Positions 1 to 8,879 of a DNA stretch of 64,000 bases are shown here, in pieces. This DNA is from Granulicella sibirica (GTDB taxonomy: Bacteria; Acidobacteriota; Terriglobia; Terriglobales; Acidobacteriaceae). Within the stretch, counting starts at the first letter, position 1. Each line of letters opens with the position of its first letter. The notes beneath the pieces were generated by a model. It was not told where the DNA came from. It ran no database searches and worked only from the letters and a program-made list of their open reading frames with translations. The stretch lies in NCBI RefSeq assembly GCF_004115155.1, contig NZ_RDSM01000004.1:62001-126000 (forward strand), given 5' to 3'. The position numbers and the translations under genes are program-made.

Positions 1-144
1 CGTCATTTGATTTGTGTGTGGTGAAGGTTTTCCGGGCACGATGGGGTGAGGAAACGGAGGGTGGGAACTTAAGGCGTCCTTCAGGTGGGTTTGAGCGTCT
101 GAGTAACAGAGTCAAAGACCGTCATCTGAAGGTTCAGAGGGAAC

Positions 145-3100
145 ATGTGGATTGTCGTACTGGCGCTGCGGCGTCCTTACACGTTTGTGGTCTTGTCTCT
201 GTTGATCCTTCTGCTTGGGATTGGGTCGGCGATCGAAGCACCGAAGGATATCTTTCCGGCGATTAATATTCCAGTCGTTACGATCGTCTGGACGTACACG
301 GGGCTGACGCCGAATGAGATGGAGGGCCGCGTTATCTCGGTGTGCGAGCGCGCACTGACGACGACAGTCAACGACATCGAGCACCAGGAGTCGGAGAGCT
401 ACCAGGGTGTTGCGGTCATCAAGGTGTTCTTTCAGCCGACCGTGAAAGTGGATCTGGCGATGAGCCAGATAACGGCAATTGTGCAGACGGTGCTGCGCGT
501 GTTGCCTCCAGGGATTACGCCTCCGGCGATCCTGAAATACGACGCGTCGACAGTTCCGATTGTGCAGTTGGCGCTGGGTGGGAACGGGCTGACGGAAGCA
601 GATCTGTACGATCTTGGACTGAGCTTCATTCGGCCACGCCTTTCGAATGTGCAGGGTGCGTCGATTCCCCTGCCTTACGGCGGCAAGGTAAGGCAGGTGA
701 TGGTCGATACCGACCCGAACCTGATGTTCGCGCATCACCTTGCGGCGACGGATGTATCGACGGCGGTGGCGCAGCAGAACCTGATTTTGCCTGCGGGTAC
801 GGCGCGGTTGGGTGATCGGGAGTTTGTCGTCAGGCTGAACAGCAGTACGTCGACGATCTCGGCATTGAACGATTTGCCGGTGAGGGCTTCAAACGGAGCG
901 GTCGTTTACCTCAAGGATGTGGCGCAGGTACACCAGGGATTCGCGATCCAGACAAACGTGGTGCGGCAGGATGGGAAGCGCGGGGCTCTGCTCACGGTTC
1001 TAAAGAACGGTGAGACCAGCACGCTCGATATCGTGAAAGGAATCAAGGAGGCAATTCCGAAAGTGAAGGCTGGGCTGCCTCCGGCTTTGACGATTACTCC
1101 TCTCTTCGATCAGTCGACCTTCGTGCGGAGTTCGATTTACGAGGTGGTTCGCGAGGCGACTATTGCCGCCGGGCTGACTGGCCTGATGATCCTGCTTTTT
1201 CTGGGCAGCTGGCGCAGCACGTTGATCGTGTGCACATCGATCCCGCTGTCGATCGCAACGTCACTGATCATCCTGACGGCGTTTGGCGAGACGATCAACG
1301 TGATGACCCTAGGCGGGCTTGCTCTTGCGGTCGGCATCCTGGTCGACGATGCGACGGTCGAGATCGAGAACACGCACCGGAATATGTCGGAGAAGAAACC
1401 GCTGGTGCGGGCGATTCTGGACTCGGCCCAGCAGGTGGCGGCCCCGGCGTTTGTCTCGACGCTATCTATCTGTATTGTGTTCCTTCCCGTGTTGCTTTTG
1501 AGCGGCGCGGCAAAGTACCTCTTTACCCCGCTGGCGATGGCTGTGGCTTTCGCCATGATGGCGTCCTACTTCCTCTCGCGCACGCTTGTGCCGACGATGA
1601 TGCATTTCCTGCTTCCGGCCGAGATCTTCCTCTACCAGGATGAAGGCGCGGCAGAGAAGGAAGAGAAGACGAACTGGGTCTGGCGCTGGCACTCGAAGTT
1701 CGACCGGCAGTTCGAGAAGATGCGCCATCACTATAAGGACACGCTGGAGTGGTGCCTGCTGAACCCGGTGATCACGCTGACGCTCTTCACCGTGTTCGTC
1801 GTGTGCAGCCTGCCGCTTGTGTTCATGATCGGAGAGGATTTCTTTCCGTACGTCGATTCCGGCCAGATGCGTCTGCATGTGAACCCACCGCAGGGCCTGC
1901 GTATCGAGGATGCGGAGCTTTACTTCGCAAAGGTCGATAAAGAGATCCGGGCGGTCATTCCGACCGATGAGGTCGAGCTTCTGCTGGACAACATTGGTCT
2001 TCCGAATAGCGGTATCAACCTTGCGTTCGGAAGCAGCGCGACGATCTCGAACTCCGATGGAGAGATCCTGATCGCGCTCAAACCCGGCAAGCGGGACACG
2101 ACGAAGTACATGCGGCTTCTGCGCGAGGACCTGGCAAAGAAGTTTCCGGACGGGGAGTTCTTTTTTACGCCGGCCAACATCACGAACCAGATCCTCGATT
2201 TCGGTCTGCCCGCGCCGATCGATCTGCAGGTAGTTGGACGAGACAAGGGAAACTATGAGCTGGCGGTAAAGATGGCGAAGCAGATCGCTGCGATCCCAGG
2301 CGCCGTCGATGTGCATGTGCATCAGCAGGTTACTTATCCCACGATGCAGGTGAACGTGGATCGATCGAAGGCGCGGCAGCTTGGGTTAAGCCAGAATGAC
2401 GTCGCACAGAGCATGCTCATCTCGCTTTCGGGTACAGGGCAGACGGCTCCAAATGAATGGCTTAACACGGCAAATGGCGTGAACTATCAAGTGGTCGTAC
2501 AGACGCCGAACTATCGCGTGGACACGTTGCAAGCACTTGCGCGAACTCCGGTGACCTCGCCCAATGGGAACTCGAGCCAGTTGCTTGGGAATCTTGCAAC
2601 GTTCCGCCGGGATGCTTCTCCCATCATCATCGATCACTACAACATTCAGCCGGTGTTTGACGTGTACGCGGACGTCGACAACCGGGATCTCGGCTCGGTC
2701 TCGACTGCGATCAACAAGATCATGGCCGAGCAGAAGAAGACGCTTCCGGTCGGCGTGACGATGGAGCTTCGCGGCGAAGTGAAGACGATGAACGATTCGT
2801 TTCTACGGCTCGGGATCGGCATCATCTTCGCGATTGCGCTGGTCTATCTGCTGATGGCCGTGAACTTCCAGTCTTGGCTCGATCCGCTCATCATCCTCAT
2901 GGCGATTCCGGGTGCGTTCTGCGGAATTCTGTGGATGCTCTTCGCGACCCAGACGACGTTCAACGTGCCATCGCTGATGGGAACCATCATGACCATCGGC
3001 GTGGCAACGGCGAACAGCATCCTGATGGTGGTCTTTGCGAACGACGAACGCATCGCGGGCAGGGATCAGTTCGAAGCCGCGCTGAATGCAGGTTTCACGC

Positions 3101-3366
3101 GCCTTAGGCCGGTGTGTATGACGGCGCTGGCGATGATCATCGGCATGTTGCCCATGGCGCTCGCGCTGGGCGAAGGCGGCGAGCAGAACGCTCCGCTTGG
3201 ACGTGCCGTTATCGGCGGATTGCTCCTGGCCACGGTGGGTACGTTGTTCATCGTTCCGGTGATCTATTCGCTGATGAAGAAGAATGCTCCGGCGGACTTC
3301 GACAAAGAGATTGATGAAGCAGAAAAGCAGCAACAGGAAGCGGAACACCAGGAGCAGCCCGCGTAA
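145..3366 (+). CDS. RND-family efflux pump, inner-membrane transporter subunit
   Basis: This 1073-residue protein is the inner-membrane pump of a tripartite exporter. It should use the proton gradient to push substrates through the periplasm-spanning complex formed with the next two gene products. The length and the two-fold layout (N-terminal helix, large periplasmic loop, six helices, repeated) match AcrB/HAE-type RND pumps. The helix-4 acidic pair is present as V-D-D-A-T-V (D401, D402). The lysine that HAE pumps carry in helix 10 (AcrB K940) appears to be Ala956 in G-V-A-T-A-N-S-I-L, so the proton relay may differ. The start ATG follows an AGAGGG ribosome-binding site. The stop overlaps the start of the membrane fusion gene. 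The substrate cannot be told from sequence. Family assignment is firm; the HAE versus other RND subgroup is less so. Confidence 0.95.
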   Translation: MWIVVLALRRPYTFVVLSLLILLLGIGSAIEAPKDIFPAINIPVVTIVWTYTGLTPNEMEGRVISVCERALTTTVNDIEHQESESYQGVAVIKVFFQPTVKVDLAMSQITAIVQTVLRVLPPGITPPAILKYDASTVPIVQLALGGNGLTEADLYDLGLSFIRPRLSNVQGASIPLPYGGKVRQVMVDTDPNLMFAHHLAATDVSTAVAQQNLILPAGTARLGDREFVVRLNSSTSTISALNDLPVRASNGAVVYLKDVAQVHQGFAIQTNVVRQDGKRGALLTVLKNGETSTLDIVKGIKEAIPKVKAGLPPALTITPLFDQSTFVRSSIYEVVREATIAAGLTGLMILLFLGSWRSTLIVCTSIPLSIATSLIILTAFGETINVMTLGGLALAVGILVDDATVEIENTHRNMSEKKPLVRAILDSAQQVAAPAFVSTLSICIVFLPVLLLSGAAKYLFTPLAMAVAFAMMASYFLSRTLVPTMMHFLLPAEIFLYQDEGAAEKEEKTNWVWRWHSKFDRQFEKMRHHYKDTLEWCLLNPVITLTLFTVFVVCSLPLVFMIGEDFFPYVDSGQMRLHVNPPQGLRIEDAELYFAKVDKEIRAVIPTDEVELLLDNIGLPNSGINLAFGSSATISNSDGEILIALKPGKRDTTKYMRLLREDLAKKFPDGEFFFTPANITNQILDFGLPAPIDLQVVGRDKGNYELAVKMAKQIAAIPGAVDVHVHQQVTYPTMQVNVDRSKARQLGLSQNDVAQSMLISLSGTGQTAPNEWLNTANGVNYQVVVQTPNYRVDTLQALARTPVTSPNGNSSQLLGNLATFRRDASPIIIDHYNIQPVFDVYADVDNRDLGSVSTAINKIMAEQKKTLPVGVTMELRGEVKTMNDSFLRLGIGIIFAIALVYLLMAVNFQSWLDPLIILMAIPGAFCGILWMLFATQTTFNVPSLMGTIMTIGVATANSILMVVFANDERIAGRDQFEAALNAGFTRLRPVCMTALAMIIGMLPMALALGEGGEQNAPLGRAVIGGLLLATVGTLFIVPVIYSLMKKNAPADFDKEIDEAEKQQQEAEHQEQPA

Positions 3367-5174
3367 TGGATGAGTCAGGGTTCGAGCAAAGGGAACGAGA
3401 ACGGCGGGCGCGGGAACAGCAGAGGCTTGGCGATCGGTTTACACGCGAGTCGTCGCCTGAAGATCGCGGGCTTGGCGAGGAGTATGCGCAGTCGAATGCG
3501 ATCGACGGGCCGCGCATTGGCGATACGTTCGCCGACCCTCGTTATGCGGAGGAGACAAAGCTCGGCAACTCGTTCGCGGATCCCAACTCGATCGACGATG
3601 GCAAGCTGGGTAAGTCGTTCGAAGAGACGAACTCGAGCCGGAAGAAGAAGCACGATCTTCATGTGAAGGAAAAGCTCACGCCGAAGGGGACCCGTAAGTT
3701 TCTCTACTGGTTCGTCCTTGGTGTCGTGGTGCTGTTCGCGGCGATCTTCATCCTCAGCATCATTCCGAGGCTCAGCCGTGACAAGGAGAACAACAAACGC
3801 GCGCAGCAGCAGAAGGATGCCGTTCCGGCCATTGAAGTCGTGACGGTGAAGCGATCGCAGGGTGGCAGCGGTCTTGTTGTTCCAGGTACGACGACGCCGC
3901 TGGTTCAGGCATTCGTCTATGCGCGGGCGAATGGCTATCTCAAGACACGCCTGGTCGACATCGGCGACCATGTGCGACGGGGGCAGTTGCTTGCCGTGAT
4001 CGATGCCCCTGACCTCGATCAGCAGGTGGACCAGGCGCGGCAACAGTTGCGCCAGGCTGAGGCACAAGTCGGACAACAGAGGACGCAGCTTGCGCTGAAC
4101 AAGGTGACGTGGGATCGCTGGCGCGTGCTGGTGGCGAAGGGTGTGTTTGCGCGGCAAGATGGGGATCAGCGCGAGGCGGACTATCTGGCGCAACAGGCCA
4201 ACGTGGCCGCTGCCGAGAGGAATGTTCAGGCTTACCAGGCAAACCTGCAGCGTGTCATCGCGCTGCAATCGTATGAGCAGGTGCGGTCGCCGTTCGATGG
4301 CGTGATTACGGCGAGGAACGTAGATGTTGGTTCGCTTATCTCGGCGGCTGGAACGTCCAGCGGCGCGGCTTCTCCCTCGGTCGCCGGCGCGAGTGCGGGG
4401 CAGCAGAACGCGGCGTTGACGAACTCGGCTGGCGCGAGCGGAAGTTCCGCTACCTCGGCGACCCCGACTGGCGGAGGCGATACGGGTGGGCAGCCAGGAG
4501 CATTATTCTCCATCGCGCAGGTGCAGCGGTTGAGGATTCTTGTGTCGGTCCCCGATTCCTATGCCGGAGGGATCAAGGTCGGGCAGCATGCGGCGATCCA
4601 CTTCCAGCAGTATGCGACGGCACAGTTCGATGGCAACGTGACTCGCACGGCGGACTCGATCGATCAGAACACGCGTACCTTGCTGACTGAGGTGCAGGTG
4701 GACAATCGGGATGGACGTCTGATGGCCGGGATGTATGCCGTTGTGACCTTCGACACGGCGGGTGGACCTGGGCCATTGATGGTTCCGGGCGATGCGATCG
4801 TGATTCGTGAGAACCAGACGATGGTGGCGACGATTGCGAACGACAAGGTGTCAATGCGCCCGGTCGATATCGGGCGGGACTTCGGGCCGTCGGTTGAGGT
4901 CGTGGCCGGGCTGCGCGAAGGCGATGTCATCGCGACGAACGTGACGGACGAGGTTTCCGAGGGTGCGAAGGTGCAGACGAAGCCCTCGCCCATGGAGCAG
5001 CAGAACCAGAGCAAGGGACCGCCTCCGACGGTCCCTCCGGGTGGGCCGAGCCAATATGGCGACCAGTCGATCTCGGACCAGAATCTGCAGGGTCAGGCGA
5101 ACCAGAAGCAGGGGCAGCAGAAAGGCCAACAGAAGGGCGGCGACAAGAAGAGCGGCTCGGGGAGTAAGCCTTGA
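3366..5174 (+). CDS. RND efflux membrane fusion protein (periplasmic adaptor) with repeat-bearing cytosolic N-terminus
   Basis: A 602-residue HlyD/AcrA-type adaptor linking the RND pump to the outer-membrane factor. Residues 1-110 are hydrophilic and probably cytoplasmic, and hold five 15-residue tandem repeats (residues 21-95). A single membrane helix follows at about 113-135. The biotinyl-lipoyl half-motif 'ARANGYLKTRLVDIGDHVRRG' lies near 190-210, then a coiled-coil hairpin rich in Q, A and R (about 220-300), the second lipoyl half 'VRSPFDGVITARNVDVGSLI', and a beta-barrel domain. A Gly/Ala/Ser-rich insertion (about 325-375) interrupts the lipoyl/barrel junction, and the tail is Q/G/K-rich. 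Typical adaptors are 370-420 residues, so both ends and the insertion are extra. The ATG overlaps the stop of the pump gene, which implies translational coupling. Confidence 0.93.
   Translation: MDESGFEQRERERRAREQQRLGDRFTRESSPEDRGLGEEYAQSNAIDGPRIGDTFADPRYAEETKLGNSFADPNSIDDGKLGKSFEETNSSRKKKHDLHVKEKLTPKGTRKFLYWFVLGVVVLFAAIFILSIIPRLSRDKENNKRAQQQKDAVPAIEVVTVKRSQGGSGLVVPGTTTPLVQAFVYARANGYLKTRLVDIGDHVRRGQLLAVIDAPDLDQQVDQARQQLRQAEAQVGQQRTQLALNKVTWDRWRVLVAKGVFARQDGDQREADYLAQQANVAAAERNVQAYQANLQRVIALQSYEQVRSPFDGVITARNVDVGSLISAAGTSSGAASPSVAGASAGQQNAALTNSAGASGSSATSATPTGGGDTGGQPGALFSIAQVQRLRILVSVPDSYAGGIKVGQHAAIHFQQYATAQFDGNVTRTADSIDQNTRTLLTEVQVDNRDGRLMAGMYAVVTFDTAGGPGPLMVPGDAIVIRENQTMVATIANDKVSMRPVDIGRDFGPSVEVVAGLREGDVIATNVTDEVSEGAKVQTKPSPMEQQNQSKGPPPTVPPGGPSQYGDQSISDQNLQGQANQKQGQQKGQQKGGDKKSGSGSKP
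3426..3650 (+). repeat. Five in-frame 15-codon tandem repeats in the membrane fusion protein
   Basis: Residues 21-95 of the adaptor split exactly into five 15-residue units, each beginning [L/I]-G-x-x-[F/Y]. The units start LGDRF, LGEEY, IGDTF, LGNSF and LGKSF. They are acidic, lie before the single membrane helix and so are expected in the cytoplasm. They are degenerate at DNA level, so this is a protein repeat rather than a recent DNA duplication. I know of no named domain with this spacing. Confidence 0.8.
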
Positions 5175-7381
5175 TCGGGCGGCGTTATCTGGGAGTGCGT
5201 TGGGGCCTTGGACTGGTGTGCGGATTACCGCTGGCGATGGGTCTGATGGCGCTTGGGCAGGCGGGGACGTCGACCGGTACGGCGGGTGGGGGCGCGGCGA
5301 CGAACTCGCAGGTGCCGGGGGCGGGCGTTCCAGCCGATAACGGTGGGCCGGGTGGCATCGGGCTCGTTGGCGGGCCGCAGACTCCCGGGGCTCCGAAGGT
5401 CCCGGATGCTCCTGATGTTCCGCCGGTCGAGGGAGCCGTGCCGAATCCGCAGGCCGAGGCTCCCGTCGTTGGGCAGGAGGCAGCGGAGACGAGTTCAACG
5501 GAGCGGTCGCGGGCGACGGGGCTTGGGTTTGAGTTCTTTGGGCTGCTTGGGCCTTATCGGCGGCCGAAGGTGCCGGAGTTGTTTCCCGGGACAGGCGCTC
5601 GGCTGATGAGCCTGGTGCGGGATGGGAAGCTGTATCTCTCGCTGCACGATGCGATCTCGCTGGCGATTGAAAACAACCTCGATGTAGAGGTCGAACGATA
5701 CAACCTGCAGCTTGCGGATGATGACCTGCTGCGGGCGAAAGGTGGCGGCAATCTGCGCGGGATCGACTATACGGTGCAGGCCCCGCCGAATGGCGTGGGT
5801 GGGCCGGGGAGTCCGCTGCTGAATACGGGAGCAACGAATCCAAATCCGACCGTGCCGACCGTGACGGATCTGACCTCGTTGAACTCGACGACGCAATCGA
5901 CGCTGAACTATGGCGAGGGTGGGACGAGCACGACGTATGCTACCGGGCCTGCGGTGCCGTTGTTCGATCCGAATCTGATTCTTACTGGCGGGTATCTGCG
6001 GCGGTCGAATACGGTGACACTCACCGGGACGACGGGGACCGCGACGGGAACGACAGGGACCAGCGGAACGGCTTCCGGAACGACGACCGAGGCGGCGCCG
6101 CTTCACTATATCGCGGCGAACCTTTCCTATATCCAGGGCTTCAGTACGGGGCTTCAACTGCAGGCGACGGGAAATAACGACTCGCAGGTGATCTATTCGA
6201 CGCAATCGGAGAACAATCCGTTCTACTCACCGAGCACGTCGGTGACGCTGACGCAGCCTTTGCTGCGCGGGCGCGGGCGTGCGGTGAATTTGCGGTATGT
6301 GAAGGTCGCGAACCTCGATCGGCGGGTGTCGCGGCTTTTGTTCGATCAACAGGTGCAGCAGACGGTGTATGGGATATCGCGGCTCTACTTCGATCTCGTG
6401 AGCCTGGGTGAGAACGTTGCGGTAAAGCAGGAGGCGCTGCGGGCGGCGGAGAAGCTGCGGAAGGATGACGCGGACCAGGTGATCGAGGGAACACTTGCGC
6501 CGATCGAGTTGACGCGGGCGGCGGCTCTCGTGAGCTCAAGCGAGTTCGACCTGGTGCAGGCGCAGGGGCTTTATCGACAGCAGGAGGTTATCCTGCGGAA
6601 CCAGATGATCCGGACGGAGTCGCCGGTGTTTGCGGCCTCGTTCAGCGAGATTGTGCCGACCGACCACATCACGGTTCCGGACCTCATGGAGACGCTTCCG
6701 GTGACGGATCTGATTCAGCAGGGGCTTTCCCGGCGGCCGGACCTGGCTCAGGCGGAGGAGCAGATCAAGGCAGGCCGGGTGAATGTGCAGGCGTCGCGGA
6801 ATGAGGCTTTGCCGCAGTTGAACGTGTATGCGAATGCGCAGACGCGGGGCAGCTCGGAGGTCGCGTATGAGCAGCTTGGGTCGCCTGGCACGGGGGCTCC
6901 GACGATTCCGCAGAACCTTGAGCTGGGTGGGCTGCGGACCTCGACGATCTACCAGGCGGGCGTGCAATTGACGCTCCCGCTGCGGAACCGGATCGCGCAG
7001 TCGGATGCGGCGCGAGACACGGTGCAGTTGCGCCAGGTGCAGGCGCGAACGGCGAAACTGAGTGAATCGATCCGGCAGGATATCGAGAACGCGGTGATCG
7101 CGCTCGAGACGGCGCATGCGGCTTACAACGCAGCGCGCAACAGCACCGGGTACCAGGAGCAATTTCTGCAGACGGAGATCGACAAGCTGACGGTGGGCGC
7201 TTCGACGAACCTGCTTGTGATCCAGGATGAGACGTACCTCGCGCAGGCCCGGTCGACCGAGATCGCGGCGCGGAGTAACTGGAAGAAGGCTCAGATCGAA
7301 TTACAGCGGGCGCTTGGGACGCTGCTTGAGAATAACCAGATTCGTCTTGACGACGCGGTGCACGGGACTTTGCCGCAGTAG
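5171..7381 (+). CDS. TolC-like outer-membrane efflux protein
   Basis: A 736-residue outer-membrane factor that completes the RND efflux system. The N-terminus has a signal-like hydrophobic stretch, then a Gly/Pro-rich region (about residues 35-100) before the first helical repeat ('LHDAISLAIENNLDVEVERYNLQLADDDL'-like; key pattern L-x-x-A-x-x-x-A-I-E-N-N). A low-complexity Thr/Gly stretch near residues 270-310 sits in a strand/loop region. The second TolC repeat contains 'SRRPDLAQAEEQIKAG', a typical OEP motif. The start is TTG in a TTGA overlap with the adaptor stop, preceded by GGGGAG. It is longer than usual OEPs (450-500 aa), mainly through the N-terminal extension. Third gene of an overlapping operon, so assembly with the two upstream products is very likely. 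Confidence 0.92.
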   Translation: MIGRRYLGVRWGLGLVCGLPLAMGLMALGQAGTSTGTAGGGAATNSQVPGAGVPADNGGPGGIGLVGGPQTPGAPKVPDAPDVPPVEGAVPNPQAEAPVVGQEAAETSSTERSRATGLGFEFFGLLGPYRRPKVPELFPGTGARLMSLVRDGKLYLSLHDAISLAIENNLDVEVERYNLQLADDDLLRAKGGGNLRGIDYTVQAPPNGVGGPGSPLLNTGATNPNPTVPTVTDLTSLNSTTQSTLNYGEGGTSTTYATGPAVPLFDPNLILTGGYLRRSNTVTLTGTTGTATGTTGTSGTASGTTTEAAPLHYIAANLSYIQGFSTGLQLQATGNNDSQVIYSTQSENNPFYSPSTSVTLTQPLLRGRGRAVNLRYVKVANLDRRVSRLLFDQQVQQTVYGISRLYFDLVSLGENVAVKQEALRAAEKLRKDDADQVIEGTLAPIELTRAAALVSSSEFDLVQAQGLYRQQEVILRNQMIRTESPVFAASFSEIVPTDHITVPDLMETLPVTDLIQQGLSRRPDLAQAEEQIKAGRVNVQASRNEALPQLNVYANAQTRGSSEVAYEQLGSPGTGAPTIPQNLELGGLRTSTIYQAGVQLTLPLRNRIAQSDAARDTVQLRQVQARTAKLSESIRQDIENAVIALETAHAAYNAARNSTGYQEQFLQTEIDKLTVGASTNLLVIQDETYLAQARSTEIAARSNWKKAQIELQRALGTLLENNQIRLDDAVHGTLPQ

Positions 7382-7402
7382 AGGCTGAGTCCTGGTAGGC
7401 GC

Positions 7403-8128
7403 TCAGGCCGGGAGGCAGATCCTGAAAGTTGATCCGCTCTTGCCGGGGATTACGCTGCTGCGGAGCCTGATGGTTCCCTTGTGATTCTCGATGATCCTCT
7501 TCGAAGAGGCGAGACCGAGACCGGTACCCGCATCCCCTTTGGTGGTGAAGTGGGGATCGAATATGCTCTGCCGGTGCTCTTCGGCGATGCCGTGGCCATT
7601 GTCGGCTATGACAAGGTGAACCTTGCCGTGGCATTTATGCAGACGGAGATTGAGTGTCCCCTCCTCGGGTAGAGCATCGAGCGCATTGACGATGAGGTTC
7701 GAGATAACCCGGAGCATCTCGCCCGAGTGCACTTCGGCCATGAGGTTCTCGGGAAGACTCTTCACCAAGTGAATCCTGCGAGAGTCGATCGTCCGCTGAT
7801 GAATGCGAAGGGCTGCCTCAGCGAGGCGGACGAGATCGCTTGACCTGGGCACTGACGATGGCTTGGATAGGCTGAGCGTCTGGCGGGCGAACTGGCCCAG
7901 GATGGCGATCTGCTCTTCCGCGAGCAGCATGTACTTGCGTACGCGCGCAGGATCGTCCGCCTCTTGCAACGCGAGATAGGTGAGATGGCTCAGCGCCTCA
8001 AGGGGATTACGAATATCATGCAATAACTCGAGAGCGAGCTGCCCCGCAATCGCATGCTCGTCCCCAGGTTGAAGTGGTCCCACCATCTTAAGGTTCGATT
8101 GTGAGTTGGAGCGTCCGGTTGTCTCCAT
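7403..8128 (-). CDS. Small soluble sensor histidine kinase
   Basis: A 241-residue protein with a HisKA dimerisation/phosphoacceptor segment, 'LELLHDIRNPLEAL', the His followed by D-I-R-N-P-L. A HATPase_c domain follows, with N-box 'NLIVNALDAL', G1 'DNGHGI' and G2 'GTGLGLASSKRII'. It has no transmembrane segment or obvious sensor domain, so it must take its signal through the short N-terminus or a partner. I chose the ATG at 8128 because GGAGGGA sits just upstream; an in-frame start 12 codons earlier has no good site. No standard response regulator is adjacent. The only nearby candidate is the receiver-like gene upstream on the same strand, which lacks a phosphoacceptor Asp. It is tail-to-tail with the efflux operon, 21 bases apart. 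Confidence 0.88.
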   Translation of the reverse strand: METTGRSNSQSNLKMVGPLQPGDEHAIAGQLALELLHDIRNPLEALSHLTYLALQEADDPARVRKYMLLAEEQIAILGQFARQTLSLSKPSSVPRSSDLVRLAEAALRIHQRTIDSRRIHLVKSLPENLMAEVHSGEMLRVISNLIVNALDALPEEGTLNLRLHKCHGKVHLVIADNGHGIAEEHRQSIFDPHFTTKGDAGTGLGLASSKRIIENHKGTIRLRSSVIPGKSGSTFRICLPA

Positions 8129-8293
8129 CGCTCCCTCCGCCTCTCGAAACTCTGGAGAGAACACCGTAAGGGTGCTTCATGGAGGAGGGATCGCCTCCAA
8201 ATTAACCAGGATCACCCAAGTTTGGATGCGGGATGCGCTCGTAAGTCGCCTAGCAAACATAAATTTCCTGACGGGCGGTTCGCGGGCTCCCTG

Positions 8294-8656
8294 CTAAACC
8301 TCGGTTTCTCCCAGAAGACGTTTGACCGTAGCAACGAGGACCCTGGGCCCATCGAAGGCATCGATAGTGGCGGTCTCTTCGTGGCCGGGCAGTTCGCCCA
8401 GGCCTCCGCTGAGAACGAGCATCTTGCGGGACGGACAGGCGGCACGCGTTGCGTCCAACGCTTCTTTCCGCTGTTCCGGCAGAAGCGAATGACATAGGAT
8501 GGTCAGGTCCGGCGGCTCTGCCTTGAACACGCTCATCGTCTCCGCGAAGTCTGCCGTACCTTGCACCCGAAATCCGGCGCCTTCGAGGACCCAGCAACGT
8601 GTTTCAAGAAGGCTAAGATCGCGCCCGTATACGAGGATGAATGCTTGCTTCGCCAT
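8294..8656 (-). CDS. Degenerate receiver-like (CheY-fold) protein
   Basis: A 120-residue protein whose pattern fits a stand-alone receiver: beta1 'AFILVYGRD', helix 1 'LLETRCWVLEGAGFRV', beta3 'PDLTILCHSLLPEQ', then 'RKMLVLSGG'. The position of the phosphorylated Asp at the end of beta3 is occupied by Cys/His (I-L-C-H-S), so ordinary phosphotransfer is not expected. I recall similar 'receiver without Asp' proteins in Acidobacteria, but cannot verify that here. The start at 8656 is preferred over one 25 codons upstream because the fold begins directly after it. It lies just upstream of the histidine kinase on the same strand, so the pair may share a transcript. Function is unknown. Confidence 0.72.
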   Translation of the reverse strand: MAKQAFILVYGRDLSLLETRCWVLEGAGFRVQGTADFAETMSVFKAEPPDLTILCHSLLPEQRKEALDATRAACPSRKMLVLSGGLGELPGHEETATIDAFDGPRVLVATVKRLLGETEV

Positions 8657-8879
8657 ATCGGGCTCCAATCCGGACAGGGAATCCACTTGCCCTGAACCAT
8701 TCTGCCTAGGAAAGAACACACTGTCTCCCATAATGTTTCCGCTATGTCATCCATGCGACGCAAAAAACGTGCAACTACGGTGTGATTGCCAAAGGCGGAT
8801 TCGAATTCACGCTCTCGACACAGATATGAACTCATGAACCGAATACTGAAGCAACGATTTCCGTCGATTGGAGACCATC

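Noticed and set aside
3366..5174. Low-complexity Q/G/K tail of the membrane fusion gene as a sign of frameshift
   Set aside because: The frame leads exactly to a stop overlapping the start of the outer-membrane factor gene, so the tail is genuine.
8786..8820. tRNA-like GGATTCGAATTC string
   Set aside because: No acceptor stem or other arms could be paired around it; chance resemblance to a T-loop.
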